Assembly: GCA_937912125.1 (NCBI GenBank)
Contig: CALDOK010000392.1
Coordinates: forward strand, 1 to 64,000
DNA: 64,000 bases
Origin: an uncultured Pseudomonadota bacterium
GTDB taxonomy: Bacteria > Myxococcota_A > UBA796 > JAFGLY01
Direction: 5' to 3'
The notes beneath the pieces were generated by a model. The model saw only the letters and a list, made by a program, of their open reading frames with translations. It ran no database searches and was not told the DNA's origin. Positions 46,523 to 54,875 of this stretch are shown in pieces (positions within the stretch are counted from its first letter, which is position 1; each line of letters starts with the position of its first letter). A program made the position numbers and the translations under genes.

Positions 46523-47734
46523 CTACACGGCCTCTCGCTTGTCCTGGCCCAGGGCCGGCAGGGGCTCGACCTTGTCTGCCCAGCCCACGACCTGCCAGAC
46601 CTCCACCTGCCCCACGCCCTTGATGCTCTGCATGCCTTGGCTGGCGCAGTCGAAGGCGTGGCGGATCAGCTGGTGGGTGGTCTCGGTGACCCGCACCTTG
46701 CCCTCGGCGCCATGGGACTCCATGCGGCTGGCCAGGTTCACGGCGTCGCCCCAGAGGTCGTAGATGAACTTGCGCTGCCCGATCACCCCGGCCACCACCG
46801 GTCCGCTGCTGATGCCCACCCGGACCTGGAGCTTGTGGCCGGCCACGGTGGTGCGCTGGGCGGCCTGGATCATCTCGAGGGCCATGGCGGTGAGCAGCTC
46901 TGCGTGGCGGGGGTCTGAGCGCGGCACGCCCGCCGCGACCATGTAGCAGTCGCCGATGGTCTTGATCTTCTCGACGCCGTAGTGGGCGGCCAGGGAGTCG
47001 AAGCGAGAGAAGACCTCGTTGAGGACCTCCACCACCTGGGTGGGCTCGAGGGCGCGGCACATGGGGGTGAAGCCCACGATGTCGGCGAACAGGATGCTGG
47101 CGCCGTCGTGGTGCTCTGCGATGGTGCCCGGGCTGCGCTTGAGGATCTCGGCGATCTCGGGGGGCAGCATGTTGAGGAGCAGGTTGTCGGCCCGCTGCTG
47201 CTCGGCCCGCAGCTTGCCCAGGAAGTAGCTCAGGGTGAGCAGCGCCAGCATCGAGCCGCCGGCCAGGTTGGCCGCCGTGAAGGGAGCCACGAGCCCGGGC
47301 GCGAGGGGCGTGATCCAGGCGCCGGTGGGCGCCGCCAGCCAGCTGCCGCCCAGCAGCAGGATGTAGATGATCGAGCTGCCCAGCACCGCCCGCCGCTCGA
47401 GGAACATCATGGCTGCCAGGGGGGCCATGATCCCCCAGATCATGAAGCCGCCGGAGGCCACCAGCCCACCCAGGCTCCAGGTGACGGTCGTGGTGACGGT
47501 GAAGACCACCGCCACCTGGAAGGCCGCGACGGACTGTGCGCTCTGGGGGCGGGCCCTGAGCCAGGCGTAGGTGAGCGCGAGGCTCACGGCGAAGCCGGTC
47601 TCCACCAGCGCCGGCATCCAGAGGCCCATCACCCAGAAGGTGGTGGAGAAGACGAGCACCGCTGCTCCGCCGGTGAGGTGGAGGGTCTGCAGCAGATCCA
47701 GGTGGGGGTGGGCGCTCGCGCTGGGTTCGGTCAT
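46523..47734 (-). CDS. Membrane class III adenylate/guanylate cyclase
   Basis: The 403-residue protein has about six membrane helices in residues 20-180 and a cytoplasmic cyclase domain (about 205-395). Metal-binding Asp are D218 (FADIVGFT) and D262 (KTIGDCYM). K258 and D326 (IYDLWGD) at the base-selecting positions favour ATP, and N333 and R337 (NLASRMES) the transition state, so it should be an active adenylate cyclase (inference). It lies 36 bases after the lipoprotein gene at the end of the pyrimidine-degradation unit. Confidence 0.9.
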   Translation of the reverse strand: MTEPSASAHPHLDLLQTLHLTGGAAVLVFSTTFWVMGLWMPALVETGFAVSLALTYAWLRARPQSAQSVAAFQVAVVFTVTTTVTWSLGGLVASGGFMIWGIMAPLAAMMFLERRAVLGSSIIYILLLGGSWLAAPTGAWITPLAPGLVAPFTAANLAGGSMLALLTLSYFLGKLRAEQQRADNLLLNMLPPEIAEILKRSPGTIAEHHDGASILFADIVGFTPMCRALEPTQVVEVLNEVFSRFDSLAAHYGVEKIKTIGDCYMVAAGVPRSDPRHAELLTAMALEMIQAAQRTTVAGHKLQVRVGISSGPVVAGVIGQRKFIYDLWGDAVNLASRMESHGAEGKVRVTETTHQLIRHAFDCASQGMQSIKGVGQVEVWQVVGWADKVEPLPALGQDKREAV

Positions 47735-47770
47735 GGGTCGCCGGTCGCCGGACAGGGTACTGGGCAGGGC

Positions 47771-48700
47771 TTAACGGGGCGGGGTCGCGCTTGGGCGAGG
47801 CACCAGGTTGACCACCATGGGGACGCCCTCGCTGGAGGTGATCAGGTGGTACTCCGGGGTGTAGGTCACCGCCTCGCCCTGGTCTTCCACCGCCAGCCAA
47901 GCGCGGCGGGGGGGCTCGGACCAGTGCGACTCGCGGTCGTCGCCATGCACGTCCCACTCCCACGCCACCATGTAGGTGCGCAGGACCACGCGGGAGCCGT
48001 CGGCGCTCCAGTCGCCGCCGGTGACCTTGAGCATGGAGGCGGTCAGCCCGTCCAGCTGCAGGCGGGTCACCAGCGTGAGCACGCCCGGCGCTTCGCTGGG
48101 CACCGTGGGGAAGCGGTAGATCTCGCAGGGACCGCTGCCTTCCTTGGTGACCAGGTAGAGCAGGCCGGTGACCGGATCGCGCAACAGGGCCTCGGCGTTG
48201 CGGGCTCCGTCGGGGTAGCGGGCTCGCCAGGTGGCGACGATGCCGGCGGGCTCGTCCCCGCTGGGCTCGCGCACCGCGTAGACGGCGACCCACTCGTATT
48301 GTTTCTTGTTGTCGCCGATCTCGGCGATGTAGATGCAGGGGCCCTGACCATCTGGGCAGGAGCCCGCGGCCAGGTCCTCCCAGTCGCGGTTGTCCACCCC
48401 TGGCACGGCGTGGCGACCCAGCAGGCGGCCCTCGAGATCGAAGTGGAACAGCTCCGCCGGGTTGCCCGAGTCGTTGTGGGTCCAGTAGGTGCTCGGCTGG
48501 AGCCCCGATGGCGCCAGCCCGGAGGACTCGCTCAGCCGCGGGGCCAGCACCCTGGTGAGGGCCTGCGGGGGCTCGAAGGGCAGGGGGGGGCCTTGGACCT
48601 CCACCTCCGGCACCGCCTCGGCGGGCGCCCGATCCGGCTCCGAGGCGGGGCTCTCTGCGCCGCAACCGAGCGCGATCACCAGCGCGAGGGGTAGGAGCAT
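47771..48700 (-). CDS. Lipoprotein of unknown function (beta-propeller-like)
   Basis: The 309-residue protein has lipobox IALGC. The mature part starts with SESSGLAPS, then THNDSGNPAELFHFDLEGRLLG, CIYIAEIGDNKKQ and GGDWSADGSRVVLRTY, a pattern of secreted six-bladed propeller-like proteins sometimes annotated as integral membrane or esterase-like. The ATG overlaps the hydantoinase stop by one base (TGATG). Its presence among pyrimidine-degradation genes has no clear explanation. Confidence 0.75.
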   Translation of the reverse strand: MLLPLALVIALGCGAESPASEPDRAPAEAVPEVEVQGPPLPFEPPQALTRVLAPRLSESSGLAPSGLQPSTYWTHNDSGNPAELFHFDLEGRLLGRHAVPGVDNRDWEDLAAGSCPDGQGPCIYIAEIGDNKKQYEWVAVYAVREPSGDEPAGIVATWRARYPDGARNAEALLRDPVTGLLYLVTKEGSGPCEIYRFPTVPSEAPGVLTLVTRLQLDGLTASMLKVTGGDWSADGSRVVLRTYMVAWEWDVHGDDRESHWSEPPRRAWLAVEDQGEAVTYTPEYHLITSSEGVPMVVNLVPRPSATPPR

Positions 48701-50103
48701 CAGCCCTCGACCAGCTCCGGCGCTCCGCCGGCGCGGCGCTTGAGGTAGCCCCCCATTCCGGCGCTGCCCTTCCACTCGCCGTGGTCCCACAGCAGGCGGC
48801 CGCGGGAGAAGACCATGTCGAAGCTGCCGTAGCCCTGCATGCCTTCATAGGCGTTGTAGTCGCAGTTGTGCTCGGACTTGTCCACGCCCATGGTGTAGGC
48901 GGTGGTGGGGTCGAAGATCACGATGTCGGCGTCGGAGCCCACGGCGATGGTGCCCTTGCGGGGGAACATGTCGAAGAACCTGGCCGGGAAGGTGCAGCAG
49001 GTGTCGATCCACTTGTGCACGTCGATGCGGCCGGTCTTGACGCCGAAGGTGTACATCACGCCCATGCGGTCGCCGATGCCCGGGGCACCATTGGGGATCT
49101 TGGTGAAGCTCTCTCGCCCCATCTGCTTCTGGGTCTCGAAGTTGAAGGGGCAGTGGTCGGTAGCCACCGCCTGCAGCGAGCCATCGGCCAGCCCGGCCCA
49201 CAGGTAGTCCTGGTGGCCTTTGGGGCGGATGGGGGGCGACATGACCCACTTGGCGCCCTCGAAGTCGGGGCGGCGGTAGACCTCGTCGTCGAACATCAGG
49301 TACTGGGGGCATGTCTCGGCGTAGACGGCCTGACCGCGCTGCCGGGCTTCGCGCACGGCGTCCAGGGCTTCCTGGCAGGTGAGGTGTACGATGTAGAGCT
49401 TGCAGTCGGCGTAGCGGGCCAGGGCGATGGCCGAGGCGGTGGCCTCGCCTTCGACGCCCGAGGGGCGTGACAGGCCGTGGTACTCGGGCGTGAGCTTGCC
49501 CTGCTCGACGAAGGCCTTCTGCATGGACTCGACGATGGAGCCGTTCTCGGCGTGCATGGACACCGGGATGTTCAGCTGGCCCATGTCGCGCATGAAGTCG
49601 AACAGCTCGGGGTCCTCGACCCCCAGCACGCCCTTGTAGGCCATGAAGGTCTTGAAGCTGGACACACCCCGCTCGATGCAGGACAGCACCCCGGCCTTGG
49701 CATCGGGGGTGTCGTACCAGGTCATGGCCATGTGCAGCCCATAGTCGAACACAGCCTTGCCCCTGGCCTTGGCCATCCAGTTGTCGAGCACCTCGTCGTA
49801 GTCCTGGCCGCGGAAGCTGATGGCGAAGTCCACGATGCTGGTGGTGCCGCCGTGGGCCGCGGCTCGGGTGCCCGTGTAGAAGTCGTCGCTGGACATGGTG
49901 CCCATGAAGGGCATGTCCAGGTGGGTGTGTACGTCGACGCCGCCGGGGATGACCCAGCGTCCCGCTGCGTCGATGACGGTGTCGACCTCGGTCACGGGCA
50001 GGTCGCGCCCGATGGTGGTGATCACGCCCGCGTCGATGCGGATGTCGGCGTGGTAGCGGTCGGAGGCGGTGATGATCTCGCCGTTGGTGATGATGGTGGC
50101 CAT
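48700..50103 (-). CDS. hydA: Dihydropyrimidinase / D-hydantoinase
   Basis: The 467-residue zinc amidohydrolase opens the ring of dihydrouracil or hydantoins. The metal site is DVHTHLD (H59, H61), with carbamylated K151 in SSFKTFMAYKG, HAENG (about 183) and VHLTCQEA (about 239), plus ATDHCPF as the catalytic Asp region. Y-to-substrate loops around residues 62-72 (MPFMGTMSSDDF) are typical of the family. It starts 19 bases after the amidase gene stop. The two act in sequence in reductive pyrimidine breakdown: dihydropyrimidine to carbamoyl-beta-amino acid, then to beta-amino acid. Confidence 0.94.
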   Translation of the reverse strand: MATIITNGEIITASDRYHADIRIDAGVITTIGRDLPVTEVDTVIDAAGRWVIPGGVDVHTHLDMPFMGTMSSDDFYTGTRAAAHGGTTSIVDFAISFRGQDYDEVLDNWMAKARGKAVFDYGLHMAMTWYDTPDAKAGVLSCIERGVSSFKTFMAYKGVLGVEDPELFDFMRDMGQLNIPVSMHAENGSIVESMQKAFVEQGKLTPEYHGLSRPSGVEGEATASAIALARYADCKLYIVHLTCQEALDAVREARQRGQAVYAETCPQYLMFDDEVYRRPDFEGAKWVMSPPIRPKGHQDYLWAGLADGSLQAVATDHCPFNFETQKQMGRESFTKIPNGAPGIGDRMGVMYTFGVKTGRIDVHKWIDTCCTFPARFFDMFPRKGTIAVGSDADIVIFDPTTAYTMGVDKSEHNCDYNAYEGMQGYGSFDMVFSRGRLLWDHGEWKGSAGMGGYLKRRAGGAPELVEG

Positions 50104-50122
50104 TGGGTTCTCCGGAGGACGT

Positions 50123-50995
50123 TTACGGAAGCAGGCGGACCATGTCGCCGTAGGTCTCGGGTCGGCGGTCGCGGTAGAACTGCCAGACGCGGCGGACGTC
50201 GGTGATCTGGTCGAGGTTGCAGTCGGCGTGGATGAGCTCGTCGTCCAGCTCGCCGGCTTCGGCGAGCATCTCGCCGCGGGGGTTGCAGATGTAGCTGGAG
50301 CCGTAGAAGCGGCCGATGTTCCAGGGGGCTTCGGTGCCCACGCGGTTGGATGCGGCCATGAAGTAGGTGTTGGCCACGGCGTGGGCCGGCTGCTCGAGCT
50401 TCCACAGGTATTGGGACAGCCCGGCCACGGTGGCGGAGGGGTTGAAGACCACCTCGGCGCCGTTGAGCCCCAGCAGGCGGGCGCCCTCGGGGAAGTGGCG
50501 GTCGTAGCAGATGTAGACGCCGACCTTGCAGTAGCGGGTCTGGAACACGGGGTAGCCCAGGTTTCCGGGCTTGAAGAAGTACTTCTCCCAGAAGCCGGAG
50601 GTCTGGGGGATGTGGTTCTTGCGGTAGACGCCGACCGTGGTACCGTCGGCGTCGAGGACCACCGCGGTGTTGTAGTACACGCCCGGGATGGCCTCTTCGA
50701 AGATGGGGATGACGATGGCCATGCGGTACTTGCGGGCGATGGGCCGCAGTCGCTCGACCGTGGGGCCGTCCGCGGGCTCGGCCGCGTCGTACCAGCGGGG
50801 GTCCTGGCTGGGGCAGTAGTAGGGGGTGTTGAAGATCTCCTGCAGGCCGAGCACCTGCACGCCGGCCTCACCGGCCTGCTCGATCAGGGGGAGGTGGTGC
50901 TGGAGCCCGGCTTCCTTGACCTCGGCGATGGGAGTGGTGTTGTCATTGATGGGGTTGGCGGTCTGAATCAGGCCTACGCGCACCGTGCGGTCCAT
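50123..50995 (-). CDS. Carbon-nitrogen hydrolase, beta-ureidopropionase/N-carbamoylputrescine amidase type
   Basis: The 290-residue nitrilase-superfamily enzyme has its triad at E53 (GLQEIFNTPYY), K126 (VYRKNHIPQ) and C163 (YICYDRHFPE). The context with hydantoinase argues for beta-ureidopropionase, releasing ammonia, CO2 and beta-alanine. The frame is open 47 codons upstream, but the ATG with AGGAGGTGAGC just before it gives the family N-terminus. First gene of the unit 50995-46523. Confidence 0.9.
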   Translation of the reverse strand: MDRTVRVGLIQTANPINDNTTPIAEVKEAGLQHHLPLIEQAGEAGVQVLGLQEIFNTPYYCPSQDPRWYDAAEPADGPTVERLRPIARKYRMAIVIPIFEEAIPGVYYNTAVVLDADGTTVGVYRKNHIPQTSGFWEKYFFKPGNLGYPVFQTRYCKVGVYICYDRHFPEGARLLGLNGAEVVFNPSATVAGLSQYLWKLEQPAHAVANTYFMAASNRVGTEAPWNIGRFYGSSYICNPRGEMLAEAGELDDELIHADCNLDQITDVRRVWQFYRDRRPETYGDMVRLLP

Positions 50996-51246
50996 GCTCA
51001 CCTCCTGGATGCCTCGAGTGGAACGGAAACTCGGGGAACGTTGGTGCATAGCCCCTCTGCGGGCCCCCTGCATGGACTCCCGGAGGGCCCGCCTCGGCAC
51101 CCACGGGCCACCCTGTGTCGAGCGGTGGCACGCCACGTGTCGTGACAGGGATCAGGCTCCGTCGTTTGCTCCGGGTGGTTCTTGCGCGAGTGCTCCGGTG
51201 GAACGGATAGTGTCTGCGTACCATCCACTTGGCGAGTGAACGATTC

Positions 51247-51939
51247 ATGAGCACCAAGCCTGCATCTCTCAACAGTCCTGCCCACCCCTGGCCGGCCCTG
51301 GGCATCGAGGAGCGGATCCTCGACAACCTCGCGGACGGGATCATGGCCGTCGATGCTGACTGGCGGATCGTCGCCGTCAACGAAGCCGCCGTGCGGCTCA
51401 CCGGCTTCAGCCGCGAGCACGCCGTGGGTAGGCACTGCTACGATCTGCTGCGCTCCACGCGCTGCGGCGATGCCTGCCCGGTGCGCATCGCGATGCACAC
51501 CGGAGAGCCCCAGCGCAACGTGCTGATCTCCGCTCGGCATCGCAGGGGTGATCGGCTCTGGCTGTGCATCTCCGCCAGCCCCGTGTACGACGACAAGGGC
51601 ACCGTCATCGGCGGCCTCGAGGTCCTGCGTCGGGCGGCGTGCATCGAGTCCACCTGCTGCGAGACCGAGGCCGAGGCGGAGGGCGCCGGTCACTGTGAGC
51701 ATGCCGAGCGCGCCAAGTTGATCCGGCAGGCCGAGGCGGGCCACAGCCGTCCCTCCCATCGCGCCATCCTCTCCGCCGAGCTTCGTCCCGAGGTGGTCGA
51801 TTCCCGCACCGCCGAGGCCGAGAAGCTCATGGGGCTGCTTCAGGCCAATGGCTGGAACCGGCAGCGCACCGCCGACGCGCTGGGAATCAGCCGGTCTACG
51901 CTGTGGCGGCGCATGAAGGAGTTTGGGCTGATCGGCTAG
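51247..51939 (+). CDS. PAS domain protein with Fis-type HTH (sigma-54 activator-like, no AAA+)
   Basis: The 230-residue protein has a PAS sensor domain (about 20-130) with DADWRIVAVNEAAVRLTGFSRE and a Cys set (RCGDACPVRI) common in PAS domains of sigma-54 activators. A linker with three further Cys (CIESTCCETE) leads to a Fis-type HTH (about 190-228: LLQANGWNRQRTADALGISRSTLWRRM). The AAA+ central domain of such activators is missing. It is divergent from the pyrimidine-degradation unit (251 bases between) and is its likely regulator, perhaps by redox or metal sensing (inference). Confidence 0.85.
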   Translation: MSTKPASLNSPAHPWPALGIEERILDNLADGIMAVDADWRIVAVNEAAVRLTGFSREHAVGRHCYDLLRSTRCGDACPVRIAMHTGEPQRNVLISARHRRGDRLWLCISASPVYDDKGTVIGGLEVLRRAACIESTCCETEAEAEGAGHCEHAERAKLIRQAEAGHSRPSHRAILSAELRPEVVDSRTAEAEKLMGLLQANGWNRQRTADALGISRSTLWRRMKEFGLIG

Positions 51940-52865
51940 GGCAGGATGCAGGCCGCGCCGGGATCGTGCCCCGCGGCGCGGCTGCGAGCGGTGGCCCGGT
52001 CGCAGCTGCCGTAGGAGTAGCGGCAGCCCAGGGTGCAGGTGTCGTAGACGCCGATGTCCACCTCGGCACAGCAGGCGCAGGCGGGCCGGGTGGGCTTGGC
52101 GCGGGGGCCGCGGATCGCCGCCAGATCCGGGTAGACGCGTGCGGCCCAGCCGTGCTGGTCGCAGCCCGCCGAGGGCGCTCCGAGCGCCTGCTGCAGCCCC
52201 GCGTCGGCGCAGACCACCAGCGCCAGATCGCGCTCATGGGCCAGATCTCGCAGGGCCAGGGCCAGCGCGATCCCGCCGGGGTCCTCCGGTGGCACCAGCC
52301 GGTCGCCCTGCTGCTGGGCGTAGCGCCGCAGATCCGGCGCCACCCGGCGGCCGTAGGGCAGCACGAAGGAGATGGCCACCCGATCCACCCGGGGCGCCAG
52401 GCTGTCCGCCAGGCGGGCGAAGCGATCGAGGTGAAAGGCGTGGTCGTAGCGCTCCGAGAGAAACACCGGGTCGTAGCGCCACTGCGCCGCGCCCGGCGGT
52501 AGCCTGTCCAGCAGGGCGTGGGCGGCGGCCAGGGCTCGGTCCAGGGGCGGGCTGCCGGGCTCCACCGGCGTGCCCCCCAGGCCGGTGATGGTCAGGTTGC
52601 ACAGCACCGGGAAGCGACGGCGCAGCAGCTCGTCCAGCGCCGCCTCGAAGGGCCGGGGCCAGCGGGTCCACAGCACGAACCAGAGCACGTCCTGGGGGAG
52701 CAGCGACACCCGGCAGCGGCGGGGCGGGCCCGCGGGGATGTACTCGGCCCAGCCCGCGGCCAGCCGAGCCTGGAACCAGGGCGCGTACAGCGCGGGGATG
52801 TCCGTGCGTCGGCTGGCGCTGATGGCGCGTGCGGAGGGCGAGAGCTGGGATGGGCGCCAGGTCAT
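51936..52865 (-). CDS. DUF1848 family protein
   Basis: The 309-residue protein has the ISASRRTDIPALYAPWF start, QDVLWFVLWTRWP, and RYDPVFLSERYDHAFHLDRF of the DUF1848 family, with a C-terminal Cys cluster (CACCAEVDIGVYDTC, then CTLGCRYSYG) that probably binds an iron-sulfur cluster. Function of the family is not established; the barrel-like pattern resembles radical SAM relatives. It overlaps the convergent PAS-Fis gene by four bases. Confidence 0.85.
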   Translation of the reverse strand: MTWRPSQLSPSARAISASRRTDIPALYAPWFQARLAAGWAEYIPAGPPRRCRVSLLPQDVLWFVLWTRWPRPFEAALDELLRRRFPVLCNLTITGLGGTPVEPGSPPLDRALAAAHALLDRLPPGAAQWRYDPVFLSERYDHAFHLDRFARLADSLAPRVDRVAISFVLPYGRRVAPDLRRYAQQQGDRLVPPEDPGGIALALALRDLAHERDLALVVCADAGLQQALGAPSAGCDQHGWAARVYPDLAAIRGPRAKPTRPACACCAEVDIGVYDTCTLGCRYSYGSCDRATARSRAAGHDPGAACILP

Positions 52866-52943
52866 GGGTGCATCGTATTGACTCTCGAGGCTCGAGGCGG
52901 CATCCTCGATCTGACTCGGGAGAACGCAACCTCGGGGATTCCC

Positions 52944-53798
52944 TTGCTCGCAACGCTGCTGCTCGCTGTCTTGTCCGTCTCCGCCGCCACCTGCGACGAG
53001 CCCGTGAGTGCCTCCGAGATTCGGCGCGTGCTCGACGTGGCCGGGACCGCGTGGATGGTGATGGACCGGACCTCCTTCGAGGCAGCCACCGCCGAGCGCC
53101 GGGAGGCTGTGCCCTGTCTGGCCGACATGGTGGACCCTGAGCTGGCCATCCAGCTACACCTGCACGAGGCCCTGGCGTGGTCCATCCAGCGCCGCTCCGA
53201 CCTCAGCCAGGGTGCCTTCCGGGCCATCCTGGCGCTGCAACCTGGCTGGGAGCTGCCCCTCGAGATGGCCCCGGAGCGCCATCGCCTGCGGGCGGACTTC
53301 GAGCAGGTGCGGGCGGGGGGAGAGCTGGGCGAGCGCAGGCCCTTCGCGCCTCCCGGTGACGGCGCCTTGATGGTCGACGGCCTGCCTTCCCGGGACGTAC
53401 CTACGGATCGGCCCTTCGTGGTGCAGATGCTCGACCGCCGTGGCGACGTGGTGCGCACCCACTACTTCACACCCGGGAGCGAGGCTCCGCAGCAGGACGA
53501 TGGGCTGGCCTGGTGGCTCTACGACGGCGAGCAGGGCGGGGCTGGGGGCTTGGGCGCGGCGCCCGAGCATGCGGCCGCCGGGAGGCTGCTCCTGGGAGGA
53601 GCGGCGGGCGCAGGCCTGCTGGCGGGCGGCATCTACGTCCTGGCAGCGTCGCGCGCCAATGCGCTCGATCAAGGCCAGGTGGCCTGCGAGGATCTGCCTG
53701 GCGCACGCAGCCAGGTGAACCAGCTCGTGGGTGCCTCGGCGGGGCTCGGGGCGGTCGGGCTGGGCCTGGGCGTCACTGGCCTTGTCATCGCTTTCTAG
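52944..53798 (+). CDS. Exported protein of unknown function with two C-terminal membrane helices
   Basis: A TTG start at 52944 with GGGG upstream gives 284 residues with a signal peptide (LLATLLLAVLSVSAA). The middle (about 30-190) is helical then strand-rich (ALMVDGLPSRDVPTDRPFVVQ, a PEGA-like turn). Two hydrophobic segments near the end (about 208-225 and 255-282) form a hairpin. This build, a periplasmic domain and a C-terminal double helix, is also seen in pseudo-caspase A. No family is recognised. A longer frame exists, but no better start. Confidence 0.65.
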   Translation: MLATLLLAVLSVSAATCDEPVSASEIRRVLDVAGTAWMVMDRTSFEAATAERREAVPCLADMVDPELAIQLHLHEALAWSIQRRSDLSQGAFRAILALQPGWELPLEMAPERHRLRADFEQVRAGGELGERRPFAPPGDGALMVDGLPSRDVPTDRPFVVQMLDRRGDVVRTHYFTPGSEAPQQDDGLAWWLYDGEQGGAGGLGAAPEHAAAGRLLLGGAAGAGLLAGGIYVLAASRANALDQGQVACEDLPGARSQVNQLVGASAGLGAVGLGLGVTGLVIAF

Positions 53799-53893
53799 GC
53801 CTGGATGAGCCCGTCTCGAAATCAAGGCGGGCCGAGGCGCGTAGGGCCCTCGACGGTTAAGCCCACGTCCCAACCTCCAAGGAGAACCCCACC

Positions 53894-54328
53894 ATGAAGC
53901 GGAACCTTCTCTCCCTCGCGGCCCTCGGCCTGTTCACCGTGCTCGCTTTCGGCTCGAAGCAGGACAGCTTCGACGATGACGACTTCGAGGACCTGTTCGG
54001 CGACGACTTCGAGGCCGAGCTCGAGGCCGCCATGGAAGAGGCCCTCGCGGACCTCGAAGAAGACGGCGCGGCCGGTGGTGGCGGCGACGGCAGCTCCTAC
54101 GGCGACAACGTCGAGGCCTGCCACGGCTACGTCGAGAAGTACAACAGCCTGTCCTGCCTCAAGTCGGCGGGCGTGCAGCTGGCCGCTGGTGACATGTGCC
54201 CCGTGGCCCTGAACAAGAGCCCCCTCGACATGCGCGACTACTACGCGTGCATGGCCGCGGCCTGCAAGTGCAACGGCAGCATCCCCGATCTGGCGGGTGT
54301 CTCCGACTGCAAGATGCCGAACCTCTAG
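53894..54328 (+). CDS. Small exported acidic, Cys-rich protein
   Basis: AAGGAG stands ten bases before the ATG. The 144-residue protein has a signal peptide ending near AFG-SKQ, then a strongly acidic stretch (DSFDDDDFEDLFGDDFEAE) that becomes a helix rich in Glu and Ala, a Gly linker, and a C-terminal domain of about 65 residues with seven Cys (EAC, SC, MC, YAC, AACKC, DC). The odd number of Cys allows three disulfides and one free thiol, or a metal site. No family is recognised. Possible cation-binding role. Confidence 0.78.
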   Translation: MKRNLLSLAALGLFTVLAFGSKQDSFDDDDFEDLFGDDFEAELEAAMEEALADLEEDGAAGGGGDGSSYGDNVEACHGYVEKYNSLSCLKSAGVQLAAGDMCPVALNKSPLDMRDYYACMAAACKCNGSIPDLAGVSDCKMPNL

Positions 54329-54341
54329 CCGCGAACGGCGG

Positions 54342-54839
54342 ATGGCTCGGCCCGCGCCGGCGGGACAAGCAGGCATCCCGGGTCCAGGCCTGGGATTCCT
54401 GGCGCTGTACTGCGCACTGCCCATCCTCGTGGGCGGGCTGATCTATCTCGCCTTCCGCGACACCTCGCTGCTCATGTTCCGCTGGGCGGGGTGGGTCGGC
54501 CTGGACGTCGTCATCGACGCCATGCGGGTGTACACGCTGCCCCACCGCCCATCCGTCCCGGACTGGATCTTGTTCAGCGTGCCCGACGGGGTGTGGGTGT
54601 TCGCCTGCACCGCGTTCTTCGCGCGGCTGTGGCACGACGGTCACTGGTTCTTCCGTGCGTTCTGGATCGGCATGGGGCCAGCCCTGGCCATCGGGGGCGA
54701 GCTCGGGCAGCTTCCGTTCATCGGCCTGGTGCCTGGCACCTTCGATCCCGCGGATCTCGTCTTCTACGTCGCTTGCACCGCGGCGGCCCTGTGGCTGGTC
54801 CGGGGGGCGCTCAGCCGCGCCCGCGCCGGCGTGGGCTGA
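54342..54839 (+). CDS. Polytopic membrane protein of unknown function
   Basis: The 165-residue protein has four or five membrane segments (from about 18 to 155) and little soluble sequence. VGLDVVIDAMRVYTLP and GELGQLPFIGLVPGTFDPADLVFY are the conserved-looking parts; the pattern resembles VanZ-like proteins but without their hallmark motif. The ribosome site is weak. It lies 13 bases after the Cys-rich protein gene and 36 bases before the sulfatase-family gene, so co-transcription is likely. Confidence 0.6.
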   Translation: MARPAPAGQAGIPGPGLGFLALYCALPILVGGLIYLAFRDTSLLMFRWAGWVGLDVVIDAMRVYTLPHRPSVPDWILFSVPDGVWVFACTAFFARLWHDGHWFFRAFWIGMGPALAIGGELGQLPFIGLVPGTFDPADLVFYVACTAAALWLVRGALSRARAGVG

Positions 54840-54875
54840 ACCACCCGGGCCCGGGGCGGGATATCCCTTCCCTCC

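Noticed and set aside
44745-48848. 1367-codon open frame on the minus strand
   Set aside because: It spans several well-supported genes on both strands, and its reading is Arg/Gly/Ala/Pro-rich without domain features. It contains the real 46523-47734 and 47771-48700 genes in other frames.
51150-51246. Possible sigma-54 promoter before the PAS-Fis gene or its divergent neighbour
   Set aside because: GGTGGTTCTTGCGCGAG resembles half of the element, but the GG and GC dinucleotides are not correctly spaced.
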